DNA from: Hetaerina americana
Lineage: Eukaryota; Arthropoda; Insecta; Odonata; Calopterygidae
Assembly: GCA_022747635.1 (NCBI GenBank)
Contig: JAKTNV010000004.1
Coordinates: 20,882,969-20,946,968, forward strand
Reading direction: 5' to 3'
DNA: 64,000 bases
Below the pieces are notes generated by a model. It was not told the DNA's origin, searched no databases, and was given only the letters and a program-made list of their open reading frames with translations. The translations under genes and the position numbers were made by a program. Shown here piece by piece: positions 22,685 to 34,056 of this stretch. Every line of letters begins with the position of its first letter. Positions within the stretch are counted from its first letter, which is position 1.

Positions 22685-23953
22685 TTATTCATCTAAATCT
22701 ATATTGTCCCCTTCAAAGTAATCCCCATCGACTGCAACACACTTATGCCAGCGCTTGATCCAATCCTCGAAACATTTTTTATATTCGGTTTTCGGTATGT
22801 CCATCAGTGCTTCCTGCGATTTTTCCATTACTTCCTCTCGGCTGCTAAAACGCGTTCCCCGTAATGGTTTTTTAACTCGATTGAACAGAAAGAAGTCACA
22901 GGGAGCCAAATCAGGTGAATTCGGTGGCTGTTGGATGGTATTTGTTGCATTTTTCGTCAAAAAATTACGAATAATGATAGCACTGTGCGACGGTGCGTTA
23001 TCATGGTGCAAAATCCACGAGTTTTCTGCCCACATTTCTGGTCTCTTTCGGCGAATTGCTTCACGCAAACGTCTCATAACGCCCAAATAATACTCTTTGT
23101 TTACTGTCTGGCCTTCTGGCAAAAATTCATGATGCACTACACCGTTGTAATCCATGAAAACCGTCAGCATTGCCTTCTTTTTTGACTGAAAACGACGTGG
23201 TTTTTTTGGTCTCGGCTCATTTGGTGAACGCCATTCACTTGCCTGATGTCTGGATTGCGTGTCGTACTCATAAACCCACGTCTCGTCTCCAGTAATGATC
23301 CTTTTGATGAATGTGGGATCGGATTCAGCCTCGCAAATCATGTCTTTTGCGACGTCAACACGGTCTCTTTTTTGCATGAAATTGAGGTCTTTTGGCACCA
23401 ACTTTGCTGCTACACGACGGAAACCCAAATCATTAACCACAATGTCTTGGGCGGATCCATAGGCAATGTTCAAGTCCTCCGCTATTTCTCTGATGGTTAA
23501 TTTGCGGTTATTGACCAACATTTCTTTTACTTTATCAATTTTTTCACCGACTTTCGATGTCGATGGTCTGCCACTGCGTTCATCATCTTCGATTGACTCA
23601 CGACCACTTCTGAACCGCTCGTGCCACTGGTAAACGACCGTTTTTTTTAGAGAATCGTTGCCGAAACACTTTTCCAACATTTCCAACGTCCGTAGTAGTT
23701 TTAAGGGGAGGCGACCGACAGCTAAGGTCATTTGCGCCATAGGGGATGGACAGGAAAGGATGAAGGGTGGAGAGAAACCCGGCGTCGGCATTAGCCTGCT
23801 CTTTTACGAAAGGCGCCAAGGGGTCCGCAGTTTAACGTCCCATCCGACGGACGGCGTACTCACTCAAAGTGCCCTCCACAAAGCCCGTGCGCCACTAAAT
23901 CCGTTTTTTACGCAAAATTTAATACAAGTTCGTTGTTGCAAATTTAAATCCAT
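22685..23953 (-). pseudogene. mariner transposase, DD34D, interrupted by an insertion
   Basis: The ATG at 23953 opens MDLNLQQRTCIKFCVKNG, the first helix of the mariner DNA-binding domain. The frame is broken at 23888 by a ~195 bp insertion and resumes at 23689 with TLEMLEKCFG. It then stays open to the stop at 22685. The paired helix-turn-helix region contains WHERF, RSGRPSTSK and LTIREIAEDL. The catalytic triad is complete: the first Asp in IITGDETW, the second in HHDNAPSH, the third in PDLAPCDFF. There are exactly 34 residues between the second and third. The C-terminal block RWHKCVAVDGDYFEGD is present. Apart from the insertion there is no stop, so this is a young copy. The open frame also runs through most of the inserted DNA, which yields a 368-codon ORF (22685-23791) with a foreign N-terminus. 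Confidence 0.93.
23694..23888. mobile_element. ~195 bp insertion in the mariner transposase
   Basis: Foreign sequence lies between two CCGT tetranucleotides (23690-23693 and 23885-23888), which may be a target duplication. It contains TTAACGTCCCATCCGACGG; from memory this resembles a motif common in arthropod short repeats. It is more GC-rich than the mariner around it. It has no coding content. Confidence 0.6.
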
Positions 23954-24158
23954 TTCTGAAATTGTAAAAAATCGCCAACACACACAGAGATAGATGTACT
24001 CTTGGCTACGTAACTTTTGCAAATGTCAAGTTATGACACTAAGATTTAAAGGGAATATCAACAACAGATGTACCAATTTAAAAAAAAAAACAGAACTCAA
24101 ATCGGAACGATGGGAGCGCCACACGGTGGTTATTCCGGGAACGTTTTGATCAAGGTAG

Positions 24159-24488
24159 TACATGCCGGTGTAAACACTGAATAAAGCTTTAAAATTATAA
24201 ACCTTTATATTTGAGTTTCACTTGAGTTTGCTGTATACTTTGTTTCGTATTAGCAAATATTTTGCCATGCCAGAATACAAAAGGTTTAGGGTCCATTTTA
24301 TACATGTTCAACCATTACACCTGGCTTTTTTGTACATCCATCTATGACCTATTCACATAGATGAATATGTTTAACCACCATAGTGACATTGCAACATCTT
24401 TTATCATTTAATGAAATGCATTGCTTTTTAGTCTATATAACCCTAAAGTATAACAACATTTGTGTTTACATTCTTGCTGTTGCGAAAA
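24159..24488 (+). repeat. Tandem-repeat unit, right of mariner
   Basis: Continues the unit that was split by mariner and nearly matches 25178-25507. It ends at GCGAAAATGG, where the downstream LINE-A half begins. Confidence 0.8.
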
Positions 24489-25015
24489 TGGAATGACGGG
24501 TACGTTGAGTAAGGATGTTAAGAAAAGACTCGTAAAAACTTTGATATGGAGCGTAGCTATGTACGGCGTGGAAACGTGGTCATTGAAGCAGGAGGATAGA
24601 CGTAGACTGGAGGCGTTTGAAATGTGGGTGTTGAGAAGAATGGAGAAGGTGAAATGGACGGAGAAGAAAACAAAAGAGGAAGTACTTGGTATGGTGGGCG
24701 AAGAGAGGGGTTTGTTAGGAGAAATCTTATGGAGGCAGGAAAAGTAGATGAAGAGAGTTTTGGCCGGCAGAGGGATGTTGAAAACTGTAATAGAGGGGAG
24801 AATGTTAGGCAAACGAGGAAAGGGAAGTAACCGGATAGGGATGTTGGACGGGATGAAGGGAGGAAGACCGTACTTAGACCTAAAGAGGGACCTGATGTAG
24901 ATTTGGACGCTGGATTTTGTTTTGCTAGGGGTCACAAAATATTTATTTAGTAATTATGTCCATCCAAAAACCAACCTTAACCGGTAGATTATCTAATAAT
25001 AATAAATAATAATAT
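24489..25015 (+). mobile_element. LINE-A, downstream half of the split copy, with 3' tail
   Basis: Opens with TGTLSKDVKKRLVKTLIWS and continues to MYGVETWSL, RRRLEAFEMWVLRRMEK and EEVLGMVGEERGLLGE. A short 3' UTR and an AAT-rich tail at 24998-25013 follow. It carries on exactly where the RT half at 22108-22493 stops. Together they are one LINE copy with 2 kb of repeat plus mariner inside. Confidence 0.88.
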
Positions 25016-25745
25016 TCAACCATTAAACCTGGCCTACTTGTACATCCATCTCCCAGACATTCAAATTCATGAATATGTTTATAAACCATGGTCCCTGTGA
25101 CTTCTTGTATCATTGAATGACATGCATGGCTGTTTAATTAAGATTTCCCCTTGGTATAACAACATTTGTGTTTACATACATGCCGGTGTAAACACTGAAT
25201 AAAGCTTTAAAATTATAAACCTTTATATTTGAGTTTCACTTGAGTTTGCTGTATACTTTGTTTCGTATTAGCAAATATTTTGCCATGCCAGAATACATAA
25301 GGTTTTGGGTCCATTTTATACATGTTCAACCATTACACCTGGCTTTTTTGTACATCCATTTATGACCTATTCATATAGATGAATATGTTTAACCACCATA
25401 GTGACATTGCAACATCTTTTATCATTTAATGAAATGCATTGCTTTTTAGTCAATATAACCCTAAAGTATAACAACATTTGTGTTTACATTCTTGCTGTTG
25501 CGAAAATGGAAAAAGCTGTAAAATGATAAACTTTGCTATTTGAGGCTCACTAGAGTTCCCTTTTTACTTTGTTATTTTTCAACAAGTATTATAGCGTTGC
25601 TAGTATACAAAAGGTTGTGGGTCCATTTATATATTCAACCATTACACCTTGCTTATTTGTGCAACCATCTCCTACACATTCATATTCATTAATATGTTTA
25701 ACCACCCTAGTGACATTGCAACCTCATGTATCATTGAATGGAAAT
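25016..25745 (+). repeat. AT-rich tandem repeat, block 2
   Basis: About two units. The GAATACA landmark recurs at 25291 and 25603, about 312 bp apart. The stretch 25070-25507 is a near copy of 22494-24488 minus the mariner. Confidence 0.75.
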
Positions 25746-27000
25746 AGGATCATATTTTTAAAAATTTTATGCGACGCAAGAAGGAAGGATTCCGGTGACG
25801 GATTTTGTTTTTTCTTAAAAATTGTTAACAAAACGGGCTCCCCGGCGTTGAACCGAATTAGGCCTTTTCTCACTTGGATCCTTTACGCTATATACGTATT
25901 CTAAATGAGGCCTTACAAGAGCGTGGTAACAACGTTCCTTGACCTTCGAGTCACTTTTGCCGACAATGTGTCCAATAAATCCCAAATTTTCATATGCTTA
26001 ACAGCAGACTTTACGTATGTCATTCGCCAAAGTTAACTTTAGTGAATGTGACTCCTAGGTATTTACCGTATCAACTGCTAATTTGTGAGCAAATTCCGGG
26101 TATCGTTTTAAGAAATTTACCATCAATCATTTATTGTAACTTGATTACAATCCTCAGGTAGAACATCACTCAGTAATACAAGCTTAAACCTGCGCTAGAA
26201 TAAAACGATCCTCATCCCCAGATATCTCCCGATAGATCACCGTGTCATCCGTGAATATTCTAATAATACTTTTCACTTTGCGGTTAAAATCGCTGAACAA
26301 AAATCCCGAAAAGCAACGGCCCGATTACACTTGCCTGAGGTAACCCCGACGTGATTCGAACGCCGTCGGAACTAGCGCCATCAAAGACTACCCTCTGTTC
26401 CAGCTCTGAAAGAAAATCATCAACCCAATTTATTTCGCCCTTGTGTGTAAACCTGTAACCCTTAATTCATGAATGAGTTTATGATGTGGAATCTCATCAA
26501 ATGTCTTTTGAAAATCGAAAAAGATTGCATCCATTTGCCAACCTCTCCCACCCGATAAAAGTAAGTCACGTGTAAACAATCCTTATTGGCTTTCGCATGA
26601 TCGGATTTTCCTTAATCCGTGTTGAATGTCACTTTGAAAACTAAATGTTATCACGGTATCACATTATTGCACTAATAATTCTGTGCTCTGAGATTTTGCA
26701 ACAGATAGAATTGAGAACTATATAGGTTAGTAATTACTAGGGGTCCTACCTGTCACTAATTTAAAAAATAGGCGTTATTTTCGCGGTTTTCCAATTCTTA
26801 GGGACTTTGCACTCAGTGAGGGATTTGTTAAATGTAAATTCAATGTACGAGGCAATGTTAGGAGCTAATAGTTTGGTCGCCTTAGCTTGTATATTTTTGG
26901 GACCCGGGGATTGGTTGGGTTTAATCTCATTAAGAAATTTTGGAGTTCCTTGTTGGCCTGCTGTTCTTTGTTCCATGGGTTGAGTATGCATTGTTTCTTG
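25746..27000 (-). mobile_element. LINE-B reverse transcriptase region, decayed
   Basis: On the minus strand the segment 26991-26761 encodes LNEIKPNQSPGPKNI and then a SLTECKVPKNWKTAKITPIF-type block. This is the RT entry of CR1/Jockey/L2-like LINEs. Broken RT sequence follows downwards, ending near 25880-25760 with a degraded version of the RAARFV-type C-terminus. Many stops. Confidence 0.75.
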
Positions 27001-27039
27001 GAGATATGCGGTGCCAACATCGTTCGTGAAAACTATTTG

Positions 27040-27335
27040 GAAGAATTAATTTAGGACATTAGATCCTAATCCTGTAAATCCTGTTATAATCTTGCAAACA
27101 AATTTTTTTGTTTCTGTTTATCATTGTACATTTGAGTTATATTTCATATTTATTTAAAAAAATAACCCCGATTGCATTAAATAAAGAATTGTATCAATAT
27201 AAAAAGCATTAAAATTTATAACAGCCCTGTTTGAATTAGTGCAAATAGATTTTATTGAAAGATTTACTAGATAATTTAGTACCCTGCAAGCCGCTGAATG
27301 GTTATGATCCACCATGGTGGCAAGACTCAAGATAG
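27040..27335 (-). repeat. X tail, copy 2 (between the LINE-B halves)
   Basis: Homologous to 32000-32230 and, more distantly, to 19480-19740: the CCCGATTG block, AAAGCATT, GTGCAAATAGATTTTAT, and GTACCCTGCAAGCC. It separates the endonuclease part of LINE-B (27340-27672) from its RT part (below 27000). Confidence 0.65.
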
Positions 27336-27339
27336 TTTG

Positions 27340-27672
27340 GACCTAGGATATATAAGAGTTTAATTGATTGGCAAAAGTTTCAATGTCTGCTTTATTGTAA
27401 TTATCAATTTTTCGTTTTGGTTTAACAATCTGTTTTTTTCTATTCTCAGGTTCATAATTACTGCTTTATGGACAATCAAGCCCTCGTCAGTTGATACACT
27501 AATAATTCGTTCAGGCGTTTTTGTAGTAAATAGGTCCAATATGTTCTTTCCACGGGTGGGCATGCGTACTGCATGATGGAGGCAACCTTTTTGAACTAGT
27601 TTTATTAAGGAATTAAAAGATTCACGATCGCGGGTCTCGCATTTAACACTATTGCTGTCCCAATCGATACCA
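27340..27672 (-). mobile_element. LINE-B endonuclease fragment
   Basis: On the minus strand the segment RGKNILDLFTTKTPE, then GLIVHKAVI, is the C-terminal part of an AP-endonuclease domain, as in CR1/Jockey-type LINEs. The same DNA with the same neighbour occurs at 32230-32604. Confidence 0.7.
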
Positions 27673-27789
<117 letters not shown>

Positions 27790-27805
27790 GCATGTGCCTA
27801 TGCGG

Positions 27806-28030
27806 TCGTGTCTCACTACCATGGAGTCGTGGGGAAAAAACTGCACACATCTTGCAGCATATTCACAGCCGAGCTGTCAGCCATAAGGACGGCCCTAGGA
27901 GAAATAGAAGAAAGCAATGGCTCTTTCCTAATCTGTACAGACTCGTTGAGCGCCCTAATATCTATATCGGTCTTTGCACCTGTGCACCCGGTAGTTCAGG
28001 AGATCCATTATGCCCTCTTGTCCCTTCAGA
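27806..28030 (+). mobile_element. LINE RNase H domain fragment
   Basis: The plus-strand frame contains TAELSAIRTALGEIEE and FLICTDSLSALISIS, then HPVVQEIHYALLSLQRG. The ELxAI and TDSxSAL motifs are those of the RNase H domain at the end of I/R1/Jockey-type polyproteins. The fragment has no other recognisable LINE part attached and ends where repeat Y starts. Confidence 0.7.
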
Positions 28031-28363
28031 GAGGAAGACAAGATACATCACAATAAATATCCTTAAAAAGATAATGTAGAGCCAGATAATTGTATGGAAT
28101 ACATACAAGAGTTTGTTAATGGTTGCTAAGGACACCGATTTTATAAATTAAAAGACACGCTCAACCAAAAATATCTAATATGAGCCCTTATTCATTCTCC
28201 TTAATTTCCTTATGATACAAATAAGAGTACGGAACTCCACTTATGGTACATTAGGATGAGAACTGAAGATAGCACAGTTCTAAATTTCAGAATCAAGCTC
28301 TGAGAATCTATTATCATAATTTACATTACAAGTAAATGTCTCACTGTATTTGATATAGAATTT
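28031..28363 (+). repeat. Dispersed repeat Y, copy 1
   Basis: About 333 bp, ~94-95% identical to 39937-40271 in a paxillin intron. Both begin GAGGAAGACAAGATACATCAC. AT-rich and non-coding. Confidence 0.85.
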
Positions 28364-28449
28364 ATAGAACACTAATGAGCTTAGTAAACATTACATGGGC
28401 CACTGACAAAAGAATTGCGAAGAGAATCACGGCATATGCAATGAAATAT

Positions 28450-30690
28450 TAGACTTAGCATATGAGAAGGCGTAGGTAAATACAACTCCTAGGGTGAGAA
28501 GTATTAGAAAGGGAAATCACAATGAATTGATCACAAACAGACCTATCTCCGTAGTGACAATCAACTACCGTAGTTTGAAAAATAAAATAGGCGAGATTTG
28601 TCCTAGGGGTTTTAGAATTTACAGAAGGGACAGAAAAAATAGGATTGGGGGGGTGGGACTTGTCCTAGCTGTTAAAGACATTTGTGAAAGCAAAATTCAC
28701 TTTGTGGAATGGTTTGATGTCCATATCTAAGAAGCCGTCCACTCCTAGAAAGCACCCCCCCTATAAACTCGGACCATACCCAGTCATAAAAAATCTCCTC
28801 TTTTTCCTTTAATCCAAGAAGCCACGACCACCGGCATTGAAGTCCCAGAAAACCTACACCCCCCCTTCAACTTCCCCCTCTCATCAGTCTGATGGGTATA
28901 TATTCAACAGCTGTGTGTGTAACTTGTACCTGATGATGCTGCAAGTCGGTGAAGGGCGTTGTACGGTGATTTGAAGTCTGTGGAAAATTACAAACTCATT
29001 TTAAATGGACATAATTTTAGAGCTAGAAAGAGAGATTGCTACTTTGAATTCCCATTTACACAATAGAAAAATTATAATCGGAGTGTATTTCAATCTTCCA
29101 TTCAAAGACTGGGAAAACTATAGTTTCATATCAGGAGGTAAGAACAAGGAGACATGCGAGTCATTGCTTTGTGTTTTAACATCACATTCGTTAAACCAAT
29201 TAGCACCAACATCCACCAGAGGAAACAATATACTTGATCCAGTAGCCACAAATTCATCCGAAGTCGTCATAAATACAGCCACACTTGATGGACTTAGAGA
29301 CCCCAGAGTACTACTAGTTAAAATTTACTTGATGACTACGAAAAATCAGAAATCCAAAAGAAAAATTTACTTGTTTAACCGGGCCGATTACGAAGGATTA
29401 AGGCGTGACCTAAAGCAGTCTTATAGTACATTTAAGGAAAGTAGTAGAAGCAAAGACAGCGAGAGTTTGTGGCGTGCTTTTCTCGACGTCACATGAGCTA
29501 CGATACAATAGGAAAAAACTTGGATAGTAAATTTAAAAATGACAGGAGTAACCTTGATGGTACAACGCAGAAGTATAGTATGTAAAGCATTAAAACACCT
29601 AAGAGCATGGTATTAAAAACGATGAAATCACAAAAGGACGAGTCTAACAATAAACAAAATGAGATAATACAAAACTATAAAACAGCTAATTCGATAACAA
29701 GAAAAATATGACGCCAGGCGTCAATAGAATTTAAACATAAAATATTGGGGGAATATTTGGACGATAATCCAATAGGGTTATGGTCATATATACGGAATTT
29801 TCAGGGATACAAGTCGACAGTGCTTGAATTCGGAAGACTAGTAATTGCCCGTTGTTATTTAGAGTGATCACGGCCCTAAATAACAACGTGCAAAAACTTA
29901 ACACCAATTTAGAACAAGAAAAAATATTAAACCACTATTTTCAAAGTGCTCTTTATAATTATTCCCAGTAACAATGTAGGTCACTACCCGATCGCTACCA
30001 TGAATCCATGCCTGAAATTGTAATATCTTCTCTTCGAATCGCCTCTCTATTTTGGTCTCGGGAGAAAATAACATTCAGGTCGATGCTATATTTCTCGATT
30101 TAAAAAAGGCATTCGACAAACTTCCTCATAAAAAGCTGCTGTAAAAGTTGGGAAGCTACGGAATTGATAAACGTTTAAAAGATTGGATTGATAACGTTTC
30201 AACAGGCCGCGAGTAAAGGGTCGTGATATACGGGGTATCATCGGACACAATTAGCGTAACATTGGGTGTCCTTCAGAGAAGTGTTTTTGGTCCGCTATTG
30301 TTCCTTTTATACAACATTAATGACATCGGGTCTCAGGTTTCCAGTAAACTTCGTCTATTTGCTGACGATGCAGTGATATATAGGGAAATATCCGGTCATG
30401 AAGATAAATTATCATTAACTGACAACGGAGCTTTGTTTTTTCACGTTAGTTTAGTCCTACAATTGCTGCAATTGTATGGGATACCTTTGGAGGAGACTTA
30501 TTTTCAGAACTAGGTCGATTGCAGCGATGAGCAACTGGGTTTGTGAAAAGTTGTTATGATCAAGGTCGTAGTGTCACGACACTATTGGAAGAATTAGGAT
30601 GGGAGCGACTATTTGACCGTAGGCTTAAATACAGGTTAAATTTTCTGCGTAAATTTAAGGCAGGTTGCTTATCTGAGGATACTATTATTT
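28450..30690 (+). mobile_element. LINE-B copy with internal insertion and deletions
   Basis: The endonuclease N-terminus (SVVTINYRSLKNK, then YRRDRKNRIGGVGLVLAVK) is at 28494-28725. It is interrupted by ~270 bp of foreign DNA (28731-29003). The endonuclease C-terminus resumes at 29005-29496 (IIIGVYFNLPFKDW, TSTRGNNILDP). RT follows at about 30040-30410 with FLDLKKAFD and an intact FADDAVIY box. The stretch then jumps to the C-terminal end (YDQGRSVTTLLEELGWERL) at 30530-30690. Stops and deletions make it a dead copy of a CR1/Jockey/L2-like LINE. Confidence 0.82.
28731..29003 (+). mobile_element. Insertion inside LINE-B endonuclease
   Basis: C-rich sequence (CACCCCCCCTATAAACTCGG) followed by CCTGATGATGCTGCAAGTCG. 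It interrupts the endonuclease frame, which resumes on the far side. It looks like the 3' end of another retroelement; the family was not identified. Confidence 0.5.
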
Positions 30691-30792
30691 TTATTTAATA
30701 GGCATATCTTTCTAATTGTTCTACAGCATCGTTTGATTTTACGTATCCTGGTATTAAATAATGTTGCATGTATGTAATTTCTTTCGCGCGAT

Positions 30793-31373
30793 TAAGGTTT
30801 GTTGAGTGCATGAGTAAACTAATTTTTGTGTAGTGGTAACATGGCTTGGTTTTGCATGTGGTTTGATTCTAGTTTCCGAGATGACCTAATATCCCCCGCC
30901 ACACGCCCTTGCGGCGGCTTGCGGGGTATTGTGTAGATGTAGATGAAAATATTGAACTAAGTCCAATCATTACGCGGGCTCAAGGCTGTACTGAATTGAT
31001 TGAGGAGAGGGAGTAAGTTTCCTTTCGCAAAATAACACTTAGCTATTGTCGACAGTGCTTATCCTTCACGGGAACATCGCGAAGGGTGTGTGTGGAAGAC
31101 AACTTCACAAAACAGAGGAACATGGTGAATGCATGCTACTTATAGTCACCCCCGTCCTTGTATTCTCGGAATGTACGTATGCATGAATTCTTGTATTCTC
31201 AGTGTCCAGCCCATTCAATTCCTTTTTTCGTTCCTCACTTTTGGTTATGTTCCTTCTCGTAAGCCCAAGGCATTTTCTTAGCTTGACCCTTCTTCAAGAA
31301 TATAATTCCGATCGCATCACTCAGACCACTGAAAAAGTTGAAAATACAAGTAAGAAGACTATACAACCAAAAA
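30793..31373 (-). repeat. Dispersed repeat Z, copy 2
   Basis: 581 bp, ~95% identical to 11353-11943 with the same end points. It lies directly downstream of the LINE-B 3' end at 30690. On the minus strand a frame running to 31235 keeps the LSDAIGIIFLKKGQ segment open. Confidence 0.8.
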
Positions 31374-31999
31374 TGTAAGAGTCTCTTAAGATCTTTTTTC
31401 CTTCTAAGAGAATAAAAGTTCATTGAATCAACAAGTGGTCACGTTTTGCCATTAGCAACTCTTTGCTATTTGCGCTCTGAGAATTTAGCATCATAGAAAT
31501 TTTCCTCCACTTAAAACGCGCACTACTTGAAGGAATTCTTCCATCGAAAAACTGGAGCACATCAGGGACGCTAAAACGAGCGAATATTTGGAGGCACGAA
31601 AATATAAGCAAAAAAAAACACATGACAAAACAATGAGAATTGGTGTTTTCGCTGTCACTGCAAGAGTGTGAGTTGTATGTCCAGGGGAACACATTTCAGG
31701 CTGGCAAAGTAAAATGACATCGTTAAGAAAATTCTACTACGCTCCGTTTTCCTTTCAATCACGTCAGTGAAATGTCGATATTCGGCCGTTAAATTCTCAA
31801 GCAATGTTCTGAGAGGGAAAGAGTTTCGTCCTGCATTTTACATTGTGAAGTGTCCGTGTAGTCACTTCCACGAATACCAGCTGGAAGAGTCTCGAGGGTC
31901 GTGATTTGTTTTTCGAAGGAACGTCTGTCAAGAAGAAGATTACTATGAAGAGAATTACGTGGGTTTTCCCGAAATGGCTGGCACTTATGCATGTGACCG
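31374..31999. other. Unclassified, between repeat Z and X tail
   Basis: No recognisable product on either strand. The last ~60 bp (ACTATGAAGAGAATT) resembles the sequence just upstream of the X tail in the left palindrome arm, so the whole stretch may be a diverged member of family X. Confidence 0.35.
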
Positions 32000-32230
32000 A
32001 ATATTGTAATTGTCGATTAATTCTGTCAATAAAATATTTTGTTTGTTCTTATCATTGTACATTTGAATTATATTTCATTTTTATTTAAAACAATCATCCC
32101 GATTGAATTGAATAAAGAAATGTTTCAATATAAAAAGCATTTTAATTTATAATATCTAAGTTTGAATTAGTGCAAATAGATTTTATAGAAAGATTTGATA
32201 GATATTTTAGTACCCTACAAGCCACTGAAT
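32000..32230 (+). repeat. X tail, copy 3
   Basis: Same block order as 27040-27335. The match between the two loci (27100-27673 with 32034-32604) continues from the X tail straight into LINE-B endonuclease DNA, so both loci share one ancestral composite. Confidence 0.65.
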
Positions 32231-33190
32231 GGTTATGTTCCACCATGGTGGCATGACTCAAGATGGTTTTGACCTAGGATATATAAGAGTTTAATTGATT
32301 GGCAAAAGTTTCGATGTCTGCAAAATTGTAATTATAAATTTTTCGTTTTGGTTTAAATCTTTTTTTTTCTATGTCCAAGTTCATATTTACTGCTTTATGG
32401 TCACTAAAGCCCTCTTCAGTTGATGCACGAGGGCTTTAGGGTTTAGGCGTGTTGGTAATAAATAGGTCCAATATGTTCTTTCCACGAAGGGCATCGTACT
32501 GAATGATGGAGGGAGTTTTTTAGAACCAGTTTTATTAAGGAATTACCAGATTCGCGATCGTGGATCCCACATTAAACACTATTGCTGTCCCAATCGATAC
32601 CAGGGAGGTTCAAGTTGCCACCAATTATCTTGATGCTGTTGTAATTTTTACGTGTAAAATTGTAAATTTGTTCATCGAGGGTACGAAGTGTTTTCAAATC
32701 TGAGTCTGGAGGTCTGAAGAAAGAGCCTAAATTTGTTGGGTTGATTCATTCCTATTAAGGGGCACCACACATTTTTTATATTATTATTTTCAAATAAAAC
32801 TACCTGCTTTCAAAAAGTCGTTTCACTGCCACGAAAACCCCTTTCCCGGGTCTTGTGCTTCTATCTTGTCGATAAACTTTGAAATCTATTCGTAGTATTT
32901 CTTGGTCGTTTATGTCAGTACATATCCAACCCTCTGTGCCAAACACAATGTCAGCGGAAAGAGTTTTCCTTTTGTGTTCGACCGTTGATTTGTTTTTGTG
33001 GCTTCTGCAATTTAAAACTAGTAAAGTTAAATTGATTTTATTTTCAATCACGTCCTTAAGGCGGGCTATGAAGGTTTTAACGGGTTTCCCTTCACCCCGG
33101 GCGACTGCCGGGCCAAATGCCACTCCCGTTAAAAAATCAAGTAAATATAGCAATAAATGTCTTCGAATTATTTTCCTTTCCATTGTATAA
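32231..33190 (-). mobile_element. LINE-B endonuclease domain, N-terminal part preserved
   Basis: The minus-strand ORF at 32800-33183 reads LTLLVLNCRSHKNKSTV, then ADIVFGTEGWI, then FKVYRQDRSTRPGKGVFVAVK. These are the conserved N-terminal blocks of AP endonucleases in CR1/Jockey/L2-like LINEs. The usual TETW is changed to TEGW. The lower part (32231-32604) is the RGKNILDL-type region seen at 27340-27672. Confidence 0.78.
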
Positions 33191-33855
33191 AAATGTTACA
33201 ATTAAGATGAATATTAGAGATATTAGATAAAGTATATCAAAACATGTTGACAAATGGATGCCTAAAGTAAATTTGAGAATAAAAATAAATTGTAATCTCG
33301 TTTATATATTTTCTTAATTGAATAAATCTGCTTCTCCCAATAAAAATATGTGGAGAATATATAGTTAAATCTCAAATAGACCATGTAAGACCGGCGATGT
33401 ATCATAAAAATCATAACTGTTTTGAAATTGTATTTTATCGATACTTTCAACATTCAAATATTTAGAAAATGCAATTTAAAAATAACAATAATGAATAAAT
33501 AAATAAAATAGCATTGAGTAAATATCACACATTGACTGCCAGCGATTGCCAATCCTCGTTGAAATTTTGAGTTTAGTAAAATTATTATTGCTAGTAATGA
33601 AACAATCTGCGTCGTAGCCGTAGATTCCAGAAATACATATTCCCTGGGAAAGAAATGATACTATACGGAATAGAACGAACAAGTTTACTAAGCTAATTTT
33701 TCAAATATGAAATATTTCAATTAGTGTTAGTCGTATTCCCTCAATTAGTTAACTCATAATCTTTCATTCTCTCCAATATTTGGCGGGCGGTGTCAGATTT
33801 GAGAATTTAATCAAAATCTAGCGCCGTGTCAATTATAATCAGCATAAAAACATTT
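33191..33855. other. AT-rich, no supported gene
   Basis: A minus-strand acceptor-like TTTCTTTCCCAG lies near 33645, followed by an open stretch. It could pair with the donor at 34014. See the finding on the 34 kb promoter-like region. Confidence 0.3.
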
Positions 33856-34056
33856 TTAGATTTTCACAGCATAAGGCATATCTTTCGGGAGCCTTATCTC
33901 CACGACGGTTGATATTGTATTCATAACTACTGCTGCTGTCAGCATCACGTTGCCTATTGTACACTTCCTTGGTCCAACAAATATGGCTGAGAAAAAGTTA
34001 AGTTTAAGATTTACGTCGTAAACTTTCTTGACGCCGCCATGATCTAAAAAAAACAT
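33856..34056 (-). CDS. Small ORF, 66 codons, one predicted membrane helix (uncertain)
   Basis: The ATG at 34056 opens a 66-residue frame ending in MPYAVKI. The middle, TIGNVMLTAAVVMNTISTVV, is hydrophobic enough to span a membrane, and basic residues (GPRKC) precede it. I do not recognise the family; a loose resemblance to the first helix of SMIM7 is too weak to use. A second ATG in another frame (34040) sits in a GCCGCCATGAT motif typical of insect gene starts and is followed by a GTAAAT donor at 34014. The ORF may therefore be part of a spliced gene read in another frame. Confidence 0.25.
   Translation of the reverse strand: MFFLDHGGVKKVYDVNLKLNFFSAIFVGPRKCTIGNVMLTAAVVMNTISTVVEIRLPKDMPYAVKI

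Larger units (their letters stand above)
22632..24158 (-). mobile_element. mariner element, 1527 bp, nearly whole
   Basis: It is bounded by terminal inverted repeats that begin CTACCTTGATCAAAA at both ends; the ~26 bp repeats have two or three differences. TA dinucleotides flank it at 22630-22631 and 24159-24160. It encodes a DD34D transposase interrupted by a ~195 bp insertion. A sister tandem-repeat unit at about 25170 shows the uninterrupted target (TTTACATACATGCC). Confidence 0.95.

Noticed and set aside
24408..24935. 175-codon minus-strand ORF
   Set aside because: Exact antisense of the LINE-A 3' coding end at 24489-24900.
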